Below the pieces are notes generated by a model. It ran no database searches. It had not been told where the DNA came from and saw only the letters and a list, made by a program, of their open reading frames with translations. Positions 1-6,720 of a stretch of DNA of 51,797 nucleotides are shown piece by piece (the stretch's first letter is position 1; every line of letters begins with the position of its first letter). The DNA comes from Candidatus Alloscybalousia intestinigallinarum (GTDB lineage Bacteria; Bacillota_I; Bacilli_A; RF39; UBA660). Location: positions 1 to 51,797 of the forward strand of contig DVKF01000020.1 of the NCBI GenBank assembly GCA_018716115.1. Reading direction: 5' to 3'. The position numbers and the translations under genes are program-made.

Positions 1-95
1 AATATATTTGTTGCGTAGCTTAATCATTAATAGAATTTTATCTGAGTCCCTATTGTCAAGAAGGAAATTGGAATAAATTTTCCCGCAAATGTTTA

Positions 96-125
96 AATAA
101 TTTTGAGACATTTTCCAAAATTATT
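96..125. repeat. AT-rich perfect inverted repeat
   Basis: A 10-bp perfect inverted repeat, AATAATTTTG at 96-105 and CAAAATTATT at 116-125, with a 10-nt loop. It lies just downstream of the minus-strand gene ending at 166. No T-run follows directly on the minus strand, so it is a poor classical terminator; it may still stop transcription or protect a 3' end. I see nothing else in positions 1-165. Confidence 0.45.
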
Positions 126-165
126 GACACATTTTTTAATATCTTTTTTATAATATTTCTATTTC

Positions 166-702
166 CTATTCACTATCCTCACTAAAAAATGCTTCAATTG
201 CCTCTTTTCCCTCGTATCTTTCTGTTACTTTATGATTAGAAATTTTTAATAGTGATGGACTTTTAACTTTTAATTGTTCGAAATTATCTGGATTTTGTTC
301 GTACTCCTCGCCCTCATCCGCTAAAAATCCTTTATTAAATCCTTTTTCCATATCTACTAAGTATACTTTAGGATTTTCAGTATTTCCTTCAAATACATCT
401 TTATAAGTGATGTAACTTGATGCATAATTACTTGTAAAATCAAATAATAAGACGTAATATTCATCACCTGGCTGATTAAAGATTTCACCCATTATAATTT
501 CTTCGTATTGAATTTCAGCTGGCGTTTCTTCTTTTTCTTTAGGAGAACCAAATTTAATCTCCCCTGTCATTAACCCAGCGATTACATAAGTGATTCCTAA
601 TACAGCTAAAACGGAAAATAAAATAATTACTGTTTTTACTACTTCGTTATTGTAACTTGAGTTACTCGTTGTTATCTTTCTTGGTCTTTTCTTTTTACTC
701 AT
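166..702 (-). CDS. membrane-anchored thioredoxin-fold protein without cysteines
   Basis: The 178-residue product has a basic N-terminus, one membrane segment at about residues 22-46 and an extracytoplasmic domain. That domain has the rhythm of a thioredoxin fold: a strand YYVLLFDF, then KVYLVDME, then SPSLLKI, and a final strand/helix ending EAIEAFF. The protein contains no cysteine, so the redox CxxC site is absent and a thiol-disulfide role is unlikely; binding or scaffolding is more plausible. The start ATG is preceded by GGTGAT, and a TTGACT/TATAAT promoter lies just upstream. It is transcribed alone, after a terminator that closes the lipoprotein gene upstream. A CPWC-containing membrane thioredoxin-like protein sits at 43089-43685. 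The fold call comes from pattern reading and is moderately secure; the function is unknown. Confidence 0.6.
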   Translation of the reverse strand: MSKKKRPRKITTSNSSYNNEVVKTVIILFSVLAVLGITYVIAGLMTGEIKFGSPKEKEETPAEIQYEEIIMGEIFNQPGDEYYVLLFDFTSNYASSYITYKDVFEGNTENPKVYLVDMEKGFNKGFLADEGEEYEQNPDNFEQLKVKSPSLLKISNHKVTERYEGKEAIEAFFSEDSE

Positions 703-721
703 GTTTTATCACCACATTCCG

Positions 722-751
722 ATTATATCATGCTAGAAGAAGAAAAGTCAA
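722..751 (-). promoter_or_regulatory. sigma-A-type promoter for the cysteine-free thioredoxin-fold gene
   Basis: On the minus strand TTGACT (746-751) is followed after 18 bp by TATAAT (722-727), with TG one base before the -10 (an extended -10). The start codon of the downstream gene lies about 20 bp further on. Confidence 0.75.
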
Positions 752-777
752 AACATAGCGTTATTTTAGAGCAAAAA

Positions 778-788
778 TATTCGTTAAC
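778..788 (-). repeat. GTTAACGAATA intergenic motif, copy 1
   Basis: The exact 11-mer GTTAACGAATA, read on the minus strand, recurs at 8313-8323 and 23726-23736. This copy lies between a terminator and the next promoter. Near matches (TAACGAATA) occur at about 5408 and 22181. Function unknown. Confidence 0.35.
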
Positions 789-793
789 AACAG

Positions 794-827
794 AAAAATA
801 GAGTTAGCATGTGCGTTTACTCTATTT
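794..827 (-). terminator. intrinsic terminator of the LolA-like lipoprotein gene
   Basis: A 9-bp perfect stem, AAATAGAGT (796-804) with ACTCTATTT (819-827), and a 14-nt loop. On the minus strand it is followed by T residues. The stem overlaps the stop codon of the gene ending at 822. Confidence 0.75.
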
Positions 828-1937
828 CATATTTGGTATCACATTGACACTTCTAGCAATATCGACTAGTTCGTCTTGACTCATTACATCAGATACGATG
901 TAATAATCTATTCCATTACTACTCCAAGTAATAGAATTCTCCGTTAGTGCACCTACTGTATCAATTAATAAGTATGGCTCTCCATAAGTTGGTATAATTG
1001 AAAACTCTTCTTCTACACTTGCCGTTTCTTCTACTAATAAGAATGGTTTTTCTCCTTCAAATGTCATAATTACTCTTTCGCCATCTGTTTTTGGAATTTT
1101 TTCTTCAGAAGCTAATACTGTTCCCGTTGGAATATATAATGGATAGATCGTATCTTCTAATACATTAGTTTCTTCAATCGTCGAAGTTTCTGTGTTGTTT
1201 TGAGTCGTATTATTTTGATTATTTTGGGTATTATTATTAGTAGTATTCTGGTTATTATTATTCTGACCACTAGATTGATTATTATTCGTGTTATTATTTG
1301 GATTAGTAGTACTATTTTCCATTATTTTATCGAGATTAAATTGATCAGCATTTACGGTTTGATTGGTTTCTATCGTATTAAATGTCATTTTCATTTGCTC
1401 TACGTTATTTTCATCTACTACTTTTACTTCTTTAATATTTTTATCTTTATCTACTTTAACTACTTGTTTTACTAAACGACGATTATTTGGATAATTTACC
1501 GTTGATGTAATCGTATAATAGTCTTCATCTTCGGTGATTTCTCTTTTTTCATCATCTAGAATGTCTTCGATAATCGATTGTAGTAAGTATACTTGAGAAT
1601 TATTGTATGGCCAATCACTTTGGAACTTGAAGCTTTTGTTTAAACTTGGTGTTAAAACATAGACACCTTCTTCGTTCTTTAAAATGATTTGTTCATGATT
1701 ATTGGCTTTATTTTTTAAATTGACATTAAATTTATCTTTTTTTTGGTAGACAACTTCAACATTATAATTGTATACATCGTCATTATTTATTATTTCCAAA
1801 TCTCCGGTTAATTTGTATGATTTTAGATCACTATATTTTTTTTCTAGCTCTTTTACGATATCTTTACTATCTTTTCCAAAACATCCTGTTAGTAGAAAGC
1901 TCATCACCAAGAGTAATAATAATATCTTTTTTTTCAT
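822..1937 (-). CDS. LolA-like lipoprotein with Asn-rich linker and a second C-terminal domain
   Basis: The N-terminus is a lipoprotein signal peptide with lipobox LTGC, so the mature protein is lipid-anchored outside the cytoplasmic membrane. Residues of about 25-200 have the alternating strand pattern of the LolA-like fold found in YdcC/GerS-type lipoproteins of spore-formers: a first helix with DLKSYKLTGDLEI, then strands of the VVYQKKDKFNVNL and QIILKNEEGVYVLTP type. An Asn/Thr/Gln-rich linker follows (about residues 205-250), and then a second domain of about 110 residues beginning near YPLYIPTGT and resembling DUF4367-type domains. I chose ATG at 1937 because AGGTGG stands just before it; the longer frame from TTG at 1949 would put the start inside that ribosome-binding site. 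A TATAAT is at 1964-1969. A GerS-like role in germination is possible but not shown. Confidence 0.65.
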   Translation of the reverse strand: MKKKILLLLLVMSFLLTGCFGKDSKDIVKELEKKYSDLKSYKLTGDLEIINNDDVYNYNVEVVYQKKDKFNVNLKNKANNHEQIILKNEEGVYVLTPSLNKSFKFQSDWPYNNSQVYLLQSIIEDILDDEKREITEDEDYYTITSTVNYPNNRRLVKQVVKVDKDKNIKEVKVVDENNVEQMKMTFNTIETNQTVNADQFNLDKIMENSTTNPNNNTNNNQSSGQNNNNQNTTNNNTQNNQNNTTQNNTETSTIEETNVLEDTIYPLYIPTGTVLASEEKIPKTDGERVIMTFEGEKPFLLVEETASVEEEFSIIPTYGEPYLLIDTVGALTENSITWSSNGIDYYIVSDVMSQDELVDIARSVNVIPNMK

Positions 1938-1985
1938 TTTCCACCTCAATCATCTTTCAATTAATTATATGGATTAGTTTTTTCT

Positions 1986-1999
1986 TTATTCATGAATAA
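1986..1999. promoter_or_regulatory. 14-bp palindrome between divergent genes
   Basis: TTATTCATGAATAA is a perfect palindrome in the 114-bp gap between the divergent lipoprotein gene (minus) and the DUF378 gene (plus). It lies about 17 bp upstream of the minus-strand -10. An operator is possible; no regulator is recognisable beside it. Confidence 0.35.
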
Positions 2000-2051
2000 T
2001 TTAAGTTTTTCTGCTTATCCTAATATTAGAAATTTAAAAAGGAGGAAAAAG

Positions 2052-2249
2052 ATGAAAACATTACAGAAAGTATGCTTAGTACTAACGATTATTGGTGCGC
2101 TTAACTGGGGACTTATCGGATTATTCGATTTCAATCTTGTTGCTACTTTATTCGGTACTGATAATGTAATTACTAGAATCGTATATGTTTTAGTAGGCAT
2201 TGCCGGTATAATTAATATAGGATTGTTATTCGAAGATTTTGATAAATAA
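2052..2249 (+). CDS. DUF378 family small membrane protein (YuzA-like)
   Basis: This 65-residue protein has two predicted membrane segments separated by a short polar turn. The first contains the pattern IGALNWGLIGLFDFNLVATL, which is the hallmark of the DUF378/YuzA family (ALNWGL.G and FN.V). The second runs VYVLVGIAGIINIGLLF. Function in the family is unknown. I take the ATG at 2052 because AAGGAGG lies 7-8 bases upstream; an earlier in-frame ATG at 1992 lies inside the palindrome and has no such site. It is one of the few plus-strand genes here and stands alone, convergent with cdaR, the two sharing a bidirectional terminator. Confidence 0.85.
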   Translation: MKTLQKVCLVLTIIGALNWGLIGLFDFNLVATLFGTDNVITRIVYVLVGIAGIINIGLLFEDFDK

Positions 2250-2250
2250 A

Positions 2251-2281
2251 AAGAGAACTCGTTTTGTAGTTCTCTATTTTT
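2251..2281. terminator. bidirectional terminator between the DUF378 gene and cdaR
   Basis: Stem AGAGAAC (2252-2258) with GTTCTCT (2269-2275), 10-nt loop. It is followed by ATTTTT on the plus strand and by TTTTTATTT on the minus strand. It overlaps the last codons of cdaR, so it can serve both convergent genes. Confidence 0.8.
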
Positions 2282-3617
2282 CTAATATTCGGATATTTAT
2301 CTTCTTGTTTTTTGCTTCGTAGCTTAGACGATTATCTGTTCCGTTAATGATAACGTCTACTTCGTAATCGCCAGTTGTATAATTGCTTAAGTCGATTGTT
2401 GCGGTGATTGTCGATGGGTCTAATGCCTCAATTACAGATGCACTTCCTTTGACGATGACAGTAACTGTGTCATCTCCCTCAGCTGCAGCATTAACTTTTA
2501 ATGTGGAATCTAAGTTGGTTGGTTGAACACGAATATTATTAATTTCTTTCGTTATACTATCGTCTAAGGTTACTTTTACATTAACCGTTTTGGAACTGAT
2601 ATCACGAATTCCAGACGGTTTTTCTAAGTTGATATTGTATTCTTTATCTTCAGATAATCCTTCGACATCAATTTTTACTGGAATAGACTCAATGCTATCT
2701 AATACTTCTTCATCACCATAAATAGTTACTTTATTTACAGAAGAAGTAAATTCTTTGATTGCTTTACCAAAAGCGACTTCACCTGTTGGGATAATTTCTA
2801 AGTTAACTTCTTTACTTGGAGAAGCAATCGTTATCGAAGCTTCTATTTTTTCTGGCACAATTTCTACATCTACTGGTTGTCCTTTGGCATCGTAGGCAAT
2901 CAATGGGATATCACTTAATGTAGTTGTTCCTACTGATTTGTTAGCAATATTATCAATATCGATTAAAGCTTTTACAGTAGCTACTTCTTTTAGTTTATAT
3001 TCAGCACCCTTGATAATGACATCGTTCCGGTTTAAATCGATATTTTCGATGATCAATTTTTTGTCTAAGTGATCACGATGAAGAATATCATAATCCAGTT
3101 CTCTAGTTTCTGATACTTTTTCATAGATAACGATCGTCGCGCTAGATGGATCAATTTTGTAATCGATCGAGGATAGTCTTTGATTATATTTTAAATTTAC
3201 TTTATGACTACCAGGCTTTAGCCCTCTTAAATCGACAGAAACACTATCTGCAGGGTATTGCTTAGCGAGATAAAGGTCAGCTTTTCGTCCAATCAAGGTA
3301 ATATCAGCAGTAGTTGGGAGTCCTTCGATCACGTAAGCTTCTGAATTATATTCTGCAACAACTGGAGTATTATATAAAATCTCTGCTTGTTTATTGATGA
3401 TTGTATTGGAATTTTGATCGATAATAAAGAAGAAAATAAAAGCAAATATTAAGGATAAAACGATGAGTGTTTGTTTCTTATTGATAAATTTTTCTAATTC
3501 TTTTCCATTATTTTTGGTAAAATCACTTATTGTGATAATTCCTTTTGTAATTGGAGTGATTAACCATTTATCGAAAAATAATAGAACTTTTTTAAATATC
3601 TTACATATTTTCTTCAT
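2274..3617 (-). CDS. cdaR: CdaR-like YbbR-domain protein, regulator of diadenylate cyclase
   Basis: The 447-residue product has a cytoplasmic N-terminus, one membrane helix near residues 52-70 (LIVLSLIFAFIFFFI) and an extracytoplasmic part made of several YbbR repeats, seen as recurring patterns such as AEYNSEAYVIEGLPTTADIT and EVVPEKIEASITI followed by Gly-rich turns. In Bacillota CdaR binds the membrane cyclase CdaA and tunes c-di-AMP synthesis. It lies directly after cdaA, and its start is inside the end of that gene, as expected for coupled translation. I prefer ATG at 3617 (GAGGAAG six bases upstream) over the ATG at 3632, which lacks a nearby site. The usual third member of the operon, glmM, is absent: the convergent DUF378 gene and a terminator follow. 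Confidence 0.88.
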   Translation of the reverse strand: MKKICKIFKKVLLFFDKWLITPITKGIITISDFTKNNGKELEKFINKKQTLIVLSLIFAFIFFFIIDQNSNTIINKQAEILYNTPVVAEYNSEAYVIEGLPTTADITLIGRKADLYLAKQYPADSVSVDLRGLKPGSHKVNLKYNQRLSSIDYKIDPSSATIVIYEKVSETRELDYDILHRDHLDKKLIIENIDLNRNDVIIKGAEYKLKEVATVKALIDIDNIANKSVGTTTLSDIPLIAYDAKGQPVDVEIVPEKIEASITIASPSKEVNLEIIPTGEVAFGKAIKEFTSSVNKVTIYGDEEVLDSIESIPVKIDVEGLSEDKEYNINLEKPSGIRDISSKTVNVKVTLDDSITKEINNIRVQPTNLDSTLKVNAAAEGDDTVTVIVKGSASVIEALDPSTITATIDLSNYTTGDYEVDVIINGTDNRLSYEAKNKKINIRILEK

Positions 3618-4425
3618 ATAAATCTTCCTCATCTAATTCGTCTAAAACCTCATCTTCTTGTTTTGGACGTAATTCGTCAATTAGCATCATTCTTACATCA
3701 TCTAACGATAAATTATAGAATAGCTCCCCTTTTACGGCGATAGATAACCTACCTGTTTCTTCACTGACAACGACACTAATAGCATCACTTTCTTCAGTAA
3801 TACCTAAGGCTGCACGATGTCTAGTGCCAAATTTCTTATTCACTTTGGAGCTATTACTTGTTGGGAAAACTGCCCCTGCGCAACTAATTCTATCTCCCTG
3901 AATGATTACGCCACCATCATGTAATGGATTGTTTGGGAAAAAGATAGAAATTAATAAATCACTTGATAAGTCGGCATAGATTTTCTTTGCCTTATCAATA
4001 TAATTTGCTAAACTTGTATCTCTTTCTAGCACAATTAAAGCACCAATTCGCGCTTTTCTTAAATAATCTACTGCTTGAACGATTTCATATACTAGTCTTT
4101 CTCGTTCATCGACAGTTAATACTTTATGTCTTCCTAAAAGTTGGGTCCTACCTAACTGTTCCAAGACGTTTCTAATTTCTGGTTGAAAGATAATAATCAG
4201 AGCTAATGGTCCCCACATCATTACATATTCTAATAGTAAGCCGATTGTGGTTAATTCAAATACGTCGCTCACTACTTTTAAAATTAATAAGATGGCTACG
4301 CCTTTAAATAGTAAGGTTAACTTTACATTATTACGAATATTTTTTAAGATATAATAAAAGATAAACCACACTAAGGAGATATCTATTATTTTCTTGATAA
4401 TTACAATTATACTATCTAATGTCAT
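3601..4425 (-). CDS. cdaA: CdaA diadenylate cyclase
   Basis: The enzyme makes c-di-AMP from two ATP. Three N-terminal membrane helices (residues about 1-75) are followed by a DisA_N cyclase domain. The catalytic DGA-type motif appears as LHDGGVII at about residue 170, and the second motif as GTRHRAALG at about residue 200. Total length of 274 is normal for CdaA. The C-terminus is acidic (EDEVLDELDEEDLYEENM). ATG at 4425 is preceded by GGAAGGAAG. It is the first gene of a cdaA-cdaR pair and has its own promoter with an extended -10 at 4452-4460, lying in the terminator of the upstream gene. c-di-AMP controls potassium and osmolyte balance and wall homeostasis in this phylum. Confidence 0.95.
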   Translation of the reverse strand: MTLDSIIVIIKKIIDISLVWFIFYYILKNIRNNVKLTLLFKGVAILLILKVVSDVFELTTIGLLLEYVMMWGPLALIIIFQPEIRNVLEQLGRTQLLGRHKVLTVDERERLVYEIVQAVDYLRKARIGALIVLERDTSLANYIDKAKKIYADLSSDLLISIFFPNNPLHDGGVIIQGDRISCAGAVFPTSNSSKVNKKFGTRHRAALGITEESDAISVVVSEETGRLSIAVKGELFYNLSLDDVRMMLIDELRPKQEDEVLDELDEEDLYEENM

Positions 4426-4451
4426 TTTTTTCTTCCTTCCCTATGTTTTCT

Positions 4452-4480
4452 ATTATAGCAAAAAAGCCACCTCTGGTAAA
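4452..4480 (-). promoter_or_regulatory. cdaA promoter overlapping a terminator
   Basis: TTTACC (4475-4480), 17 bp, TATAAT (4452-4457) on the minus strand, with TG in the extended -10 position (TGCTATAAT). The spacer contains the T-run and half of the stem of the preceding terminator. Confidence 0.7.
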
Positions 4481-4501
4481 GTTGACACTTTTTCGGGGCT
4501 T
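4461..4501 (-). terminator. terminator of the acidic-tail membrane protein gene
   Basis: On the minus strand AAGCC(CC) pairs with GG(T)GGCTT across a loop, followed by six T. The stem begins at the stop codon of the gene ending at 4500. The same DNA carries the cdaA promoter. Confidence 0.55.
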
Positions 4502-4982
4502 ATAATTCATCAATTTTGACATCGTCTGTCGAGCCAAAATCAATCACTTGAGTTAAATCTTCAGCTTTTGGTTGTGGTTCTTTGGTATTGTCTTCGACAA
4601 TTTCTGGGACATCTAATGTAGAACTGTCTATTGTCATTACATTATCTCGTTTGTTGACATCTTGATCATTGGTTGCGGTAACATTTTCAGAGGTTGAAGC
4701 AGGAGATAAAGTAATGGTTGGCGATGAGTCATTGGGTTCCGTATCTACCTTTTTTTCAACTGGTGTACCTACAATACGATCAGCTTTGGAATCAAATACG
4801 ATTGTATCTCCGCGTTGTTCAGCTTCTTTAGTGCGATCATAAGCAATTTTAGCTTGTTCTTCTTTATAAGATTTTATTTTTTCCATCATAAATCCAACGA
4901 TTCCTAAAATAAGGACTACGGCAATTAAAGCAACTACTGTGTAGGTTGTTCCATCCAAGAAATCTCGATAGAAACTAATCAT
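4500..4982 (-). CDS. single-pass membrane protein with long acidic tail, function unknown
   Basis: The 160-residue product has one membrane helix near residues 14-33 (YTVVALIAVVLILGIVGFMM), a charged stretch EKIKSYKEEQAKIAYDRTKEAE, and then about 100 polar, acidic and probably disordered residues rich in D, E, S, T and P. I recognise no catalytic motif. The layout suggests a membrane-tethered adaptor with the tail in the cytoplasm, given the lysine-rich segment right after the helix. The start has AGGGGTG upstream, and a TATAAT lies at 5013-5018. It is followed by its own terminator and then cdaA. A link to c-di-AMP signalling is only positional. Confidence 0.6.
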   Translation of the reverse strand: MISFYRDFLDGTTYTVVALIAVVLILGIVGFMMEKIKSYKEEQAKIAYDRTKEAEQRGDTIVFDSKADRIVGTPVEKKVDTEPNDSSPTITLSPASTSENVTATNDQDVNKRDNVMTIDSSTLDVPEIVEDNTKEPQPKAEDLTQVIDFGSTDDVKIDEL

Positions 4983-5042
4983 CTATATCACACCCCTTTA
5001 TGTTCTATTATGATTATATCATAGTCTTTTTTATTTTAATAG

Positions 5043-5076
5043 AAAAAAGCATCTTCTTTTTTTAGGAACATGCTTC
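5043..5076 (-). terminator. terminator of the alpha-CTD-like gene
   Basis: AAGCAT (5047-5052) pairs with ATGCTT (5070-5075); the minus strand continues with six T. It overlaps the stop codon of the gene ending at 5075. Confidence 0.65.
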
Positions 5077-5290
5077 AATACTTGTATTTTTTCCTGTTCA
5101 AATCCAAACTTTCTAACTGTAATTTTACTTTAATTTGTGCGATTTCAGAAGTTGAAAAGCCATTCTCTTTCAGTGTCTTTTTTTGACATTCCCATAATTG
5201 TCTTACCGTATAAATATCTAAGCGATGAAGGTCGGCTACGATTTCTTTTTCTAGACCTAAACTTTCGATATTGTCTTTTAGTTTTACCAT
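5075..5290 (-). CDS. stand-alone RNA polymerase alpha-CTD-like helix-hairpin-helix protein
   Basis: The 71-residue protein reads like an isolated C-terminal domain of RNA polymerase alpha. It begins with IESLGLEKEIVADLHRLDI, comparable to the alpha-CTD pattern I..L.LS.R....L...GI, then TVRQLW (TV.EL), then GFSTSEIAQIKVKLQ (LG.KS..EI...L) and ESLDLN. The second hairpin has no Gly-Lys, so DNA binding may differ from true alpha. Small proteins of this kind could bind DNA near UP elements or bind sigma or regulator partners. It is preceded by a 35-codon ORF whose stop overlaps its start by 7 bases, with an extended -10 promoter about 150 bp upstream, and followed by a terminator. The fold assignment is an inference from sequence pattern. 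Confidence 0.6.
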   Translation of the reverse strand: MVKLKDNIESLGLEKEIVADLHRLDIYTVRQLWECQKKTLKENGFSTSEIAQIKVKLQLESLDLNRKKYKY

Positions 5291-5391
5291 AAATTACCTG
5301 TACTTACCCACATTTTGGTTTGGTAAAGCTTCTTATTATTTATCGGCGACATCAGAATGGAAACACTTTGGTTCATGCCCACTTTTATCAT
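5284..5391 (-). CDS. small ORF of 35 codons coupled to the alpha-CTD-like gene
   Basis: This ORF is too short for routine gene calling. It starts at ATG 5391 after an AGGGGG site nine bases upstream and ends with TAA at 5284-5286, 7 bases inside the next gene. The peptide begins MIKVGMNQ and ends VSTGNLW; it is basic and polar, without a membrane segment or signal peptide. Placement between a good extended -10 promoter and a real gene, plus the stop/start overlap, suggests either a genuine microprotein or a translated leader controlling the downstream gene by coupling. No homologue is recognised. Coding status is uncertain. Confidence 0.45.
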   Translation of the reverse strand: MIKVGMNQSVSILMSPINNKKLYQTKMWVSTGNLW

Positions 5392-5444
5392 TTTACTATT
5401 CCCCCTATTCGTTATATTAAGACAAGTGCTTTCTTTATGAGCTT

Positions 5445-5453
5445 ATTATACCA
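5445..5453 (-). promoter_or_regulatory. extended -10 promoter for the small ORF and alpha-CTD-like gene
   Basis: TGGTATAAT on the minus strand (5445-5453), i.e. TATAAT with the TG extension. No strong -35 is visible. A start about 7 bases downstream would give a leader of about 45 nt before the small ORF. Confidence 0.6.
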
Positions 5454-5489
5454 TTTTTTTGGAAAAAAAGGTAAGTATTTTATTCCTAT

Positions 5490-5504
5490 CCTGAATATTT
5501 CAGG
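5490..5504. repeat. 15-nt palindrome downstream of the ogt-tag fusion
   Basis: CCTGAATATTTCAGG: 6-bp arms CCTGAA and TTCAGG around TAT. It lies 48 bp past the stop of the repair fusion gene. T-rich sequence after it is weak on both strands, so a terminator call is uncertain. It could also be a binding site near the next promoter. Confidence 0.35.
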
Positions 5505-5551
5505 GGATATTTAGCGTTTTTTTGGTTGGATAGCAGTTTCAATTGATGCCT

Positions 5552-6688
5552 TTAAGAAGCCTTATTTTTCTTAGATTTCTTTGAGGAATTAACTATTTTA
5601 GGAAATAAAAAACAGTTTTCTTCATGAGAGTTAATCACGCCGATTGCCTGAAGATAAGAATAGATAATTGTCGTGCCGACAAATTTCATTCCTCTTTGAC
5701 TGAGATCTTTAGATATTTGATCAGATAGTTCTGAATGGGTTTTGTGTGTTTCGTAAATGGTTTTTCCTTTCGTAAAGGTAAATAAATATTGACGAAAGCT
5801 TCCAAACTCTTGAGTAATTTTTTTAAATATTTGAGCGTTAATGATCGTTGCGGTAATTTTTCTACGATTACGAATAATCCCTGAGTTTTTCATTAGCGAT
5901 TCTATTTTATCTTCTTGATACTGGCTAATTTTTTCAAGATCAAAATGATCGAAGGCTTGGCGAAAATTTTCTCTTTTGTTTAGTACACATTCCCAAGATA
6001 AACCAGCTTGGAAAGATTCTAGAATTAGCATTTCAAATAGGTAATTTTCTTCAAAATTAGGTATACCCCATTCTTCATCGTGATATTTAATGTATCGTTC
6101 ATTTTCTAAGTTGCACCAACTACAGCGAGAAATAGGTGGTTTTTCTTGTTTTTTGTTTTTTTCTTTAGGTAAATATAATTTACTCATATCGACACCCTCT
6201 AAGGTTAATAGTTTACTCTTTACTTCTAATCCTCCAGCATAGCCGGTTAGATTTCCTGTTACCCCTACTACTCGATGACAAGGGATAATAATCATGATGG
6301 GGTTATGCCCTATCGCATTACCAACTGCTTGACTAGACATTGAATTCTTATGTTGTTTTTTCGCTATCTCTTTCGCAACGTCTCGATAACTGACAGTTTT
6401 TCCATAAGGAATAGTCAAGAGATATTGCCATACTTGTTTTTGAAAATCAGTCCCCTGGGGAAGTAAATTTAAGGATTCATAACTAGGATTTTTCTGTTCA
6501 AAATAATCGTCTAGCCATTTTTTCGTTGCTTGAAAAACAGGCAACTCTTCTTTAACAGTAGCTTTTCTTGGAACATAGTATCGACTATTTTCTAGTTGTA
6601 GACTTAAAAGATGTGTACCATCACTTTCTAGAATAATTTTTCCTAGTGGCGAGAGGTAATTACATTGATATCTTTCAATTTTCTTCAT
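5552..6688 (-). CDS. fusion of methylguanine-DNA methyltransferase (Ogt) and 3-methyladenine glycosylase I (Tag)
   Basis: The 378-residue product joins two alkylation repair enzymes. Residues about 1-165 are an O6-methylguanine-DNA methyltransferase, with the acceptor-cysteine motif IPCHRVVG near residue 136 and YGKTVSYRDVA upstream. After a Lys-rich linker, residues about 188-370 are Tag: RCSWC at the start and YHDEEWG supply the first zinc ligands (Cys and His), LILESFQAGLSWE is the family core, and INSHEENC supplies the last His and Cys. All key residues of both enzymes are present. The start is ATG 6688 with AGGTGA upstream; GTG at 6700 would fall in that site. The two activities repair different methylation products, so the fusion supplies both in fixed ratio. 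Confidence 0.9.
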   Translation of the reverse strand: MKKIERYQCNYLSPLGKIILESDGTHLLSLQLENSRYYVPRKATVKEELPVFQATKKWLDDYFEQKNPSYESLNLLPQGTDFQKQVWQYLLTIPYGKTVSYRDVAKEIAKKQHKNSMSSQAVGNAIGHNPIMIIIPCHRVVGVTGNLTGYAGGLEVKSKLLTLEGVDMSKLYLPKEKNKKQEKPPISRCSWCNLENERYIKYHDEEWGIPNFEENYLFEMLILESFQAGLSWECVLNKRENFRQAFDHFDLEKISQYQEDKIESLMKNSGIIRNRRKITATIINAQIFKKITQEFGSFRQYLFTFTKGKTIYETHKTHSELSDQISKDLSQRGMKFVGTTIIYSYLQAIGVINSHEENCFLFPKIVNSSKKSKKNKAS

Positions 6689-6720
6689 TGCTTCATTCAC
6701 CTGTATTTAGATATCATCTA

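Noticed and set aside
1200-1475. Plus-strand 91-residue open frame rich in Ile, Tyr and Phe
   Set aside because: Shadow of the Asn-rich linker of the minus-strand lipoprotein; no ribosome site.
1938-1949. TTG start at 1949 for the LolA-like lipoprotein
   Set aside because: It lies inside the AGGTGG ribosome site; ATG at 1937 starts the signal peptide cleanly.
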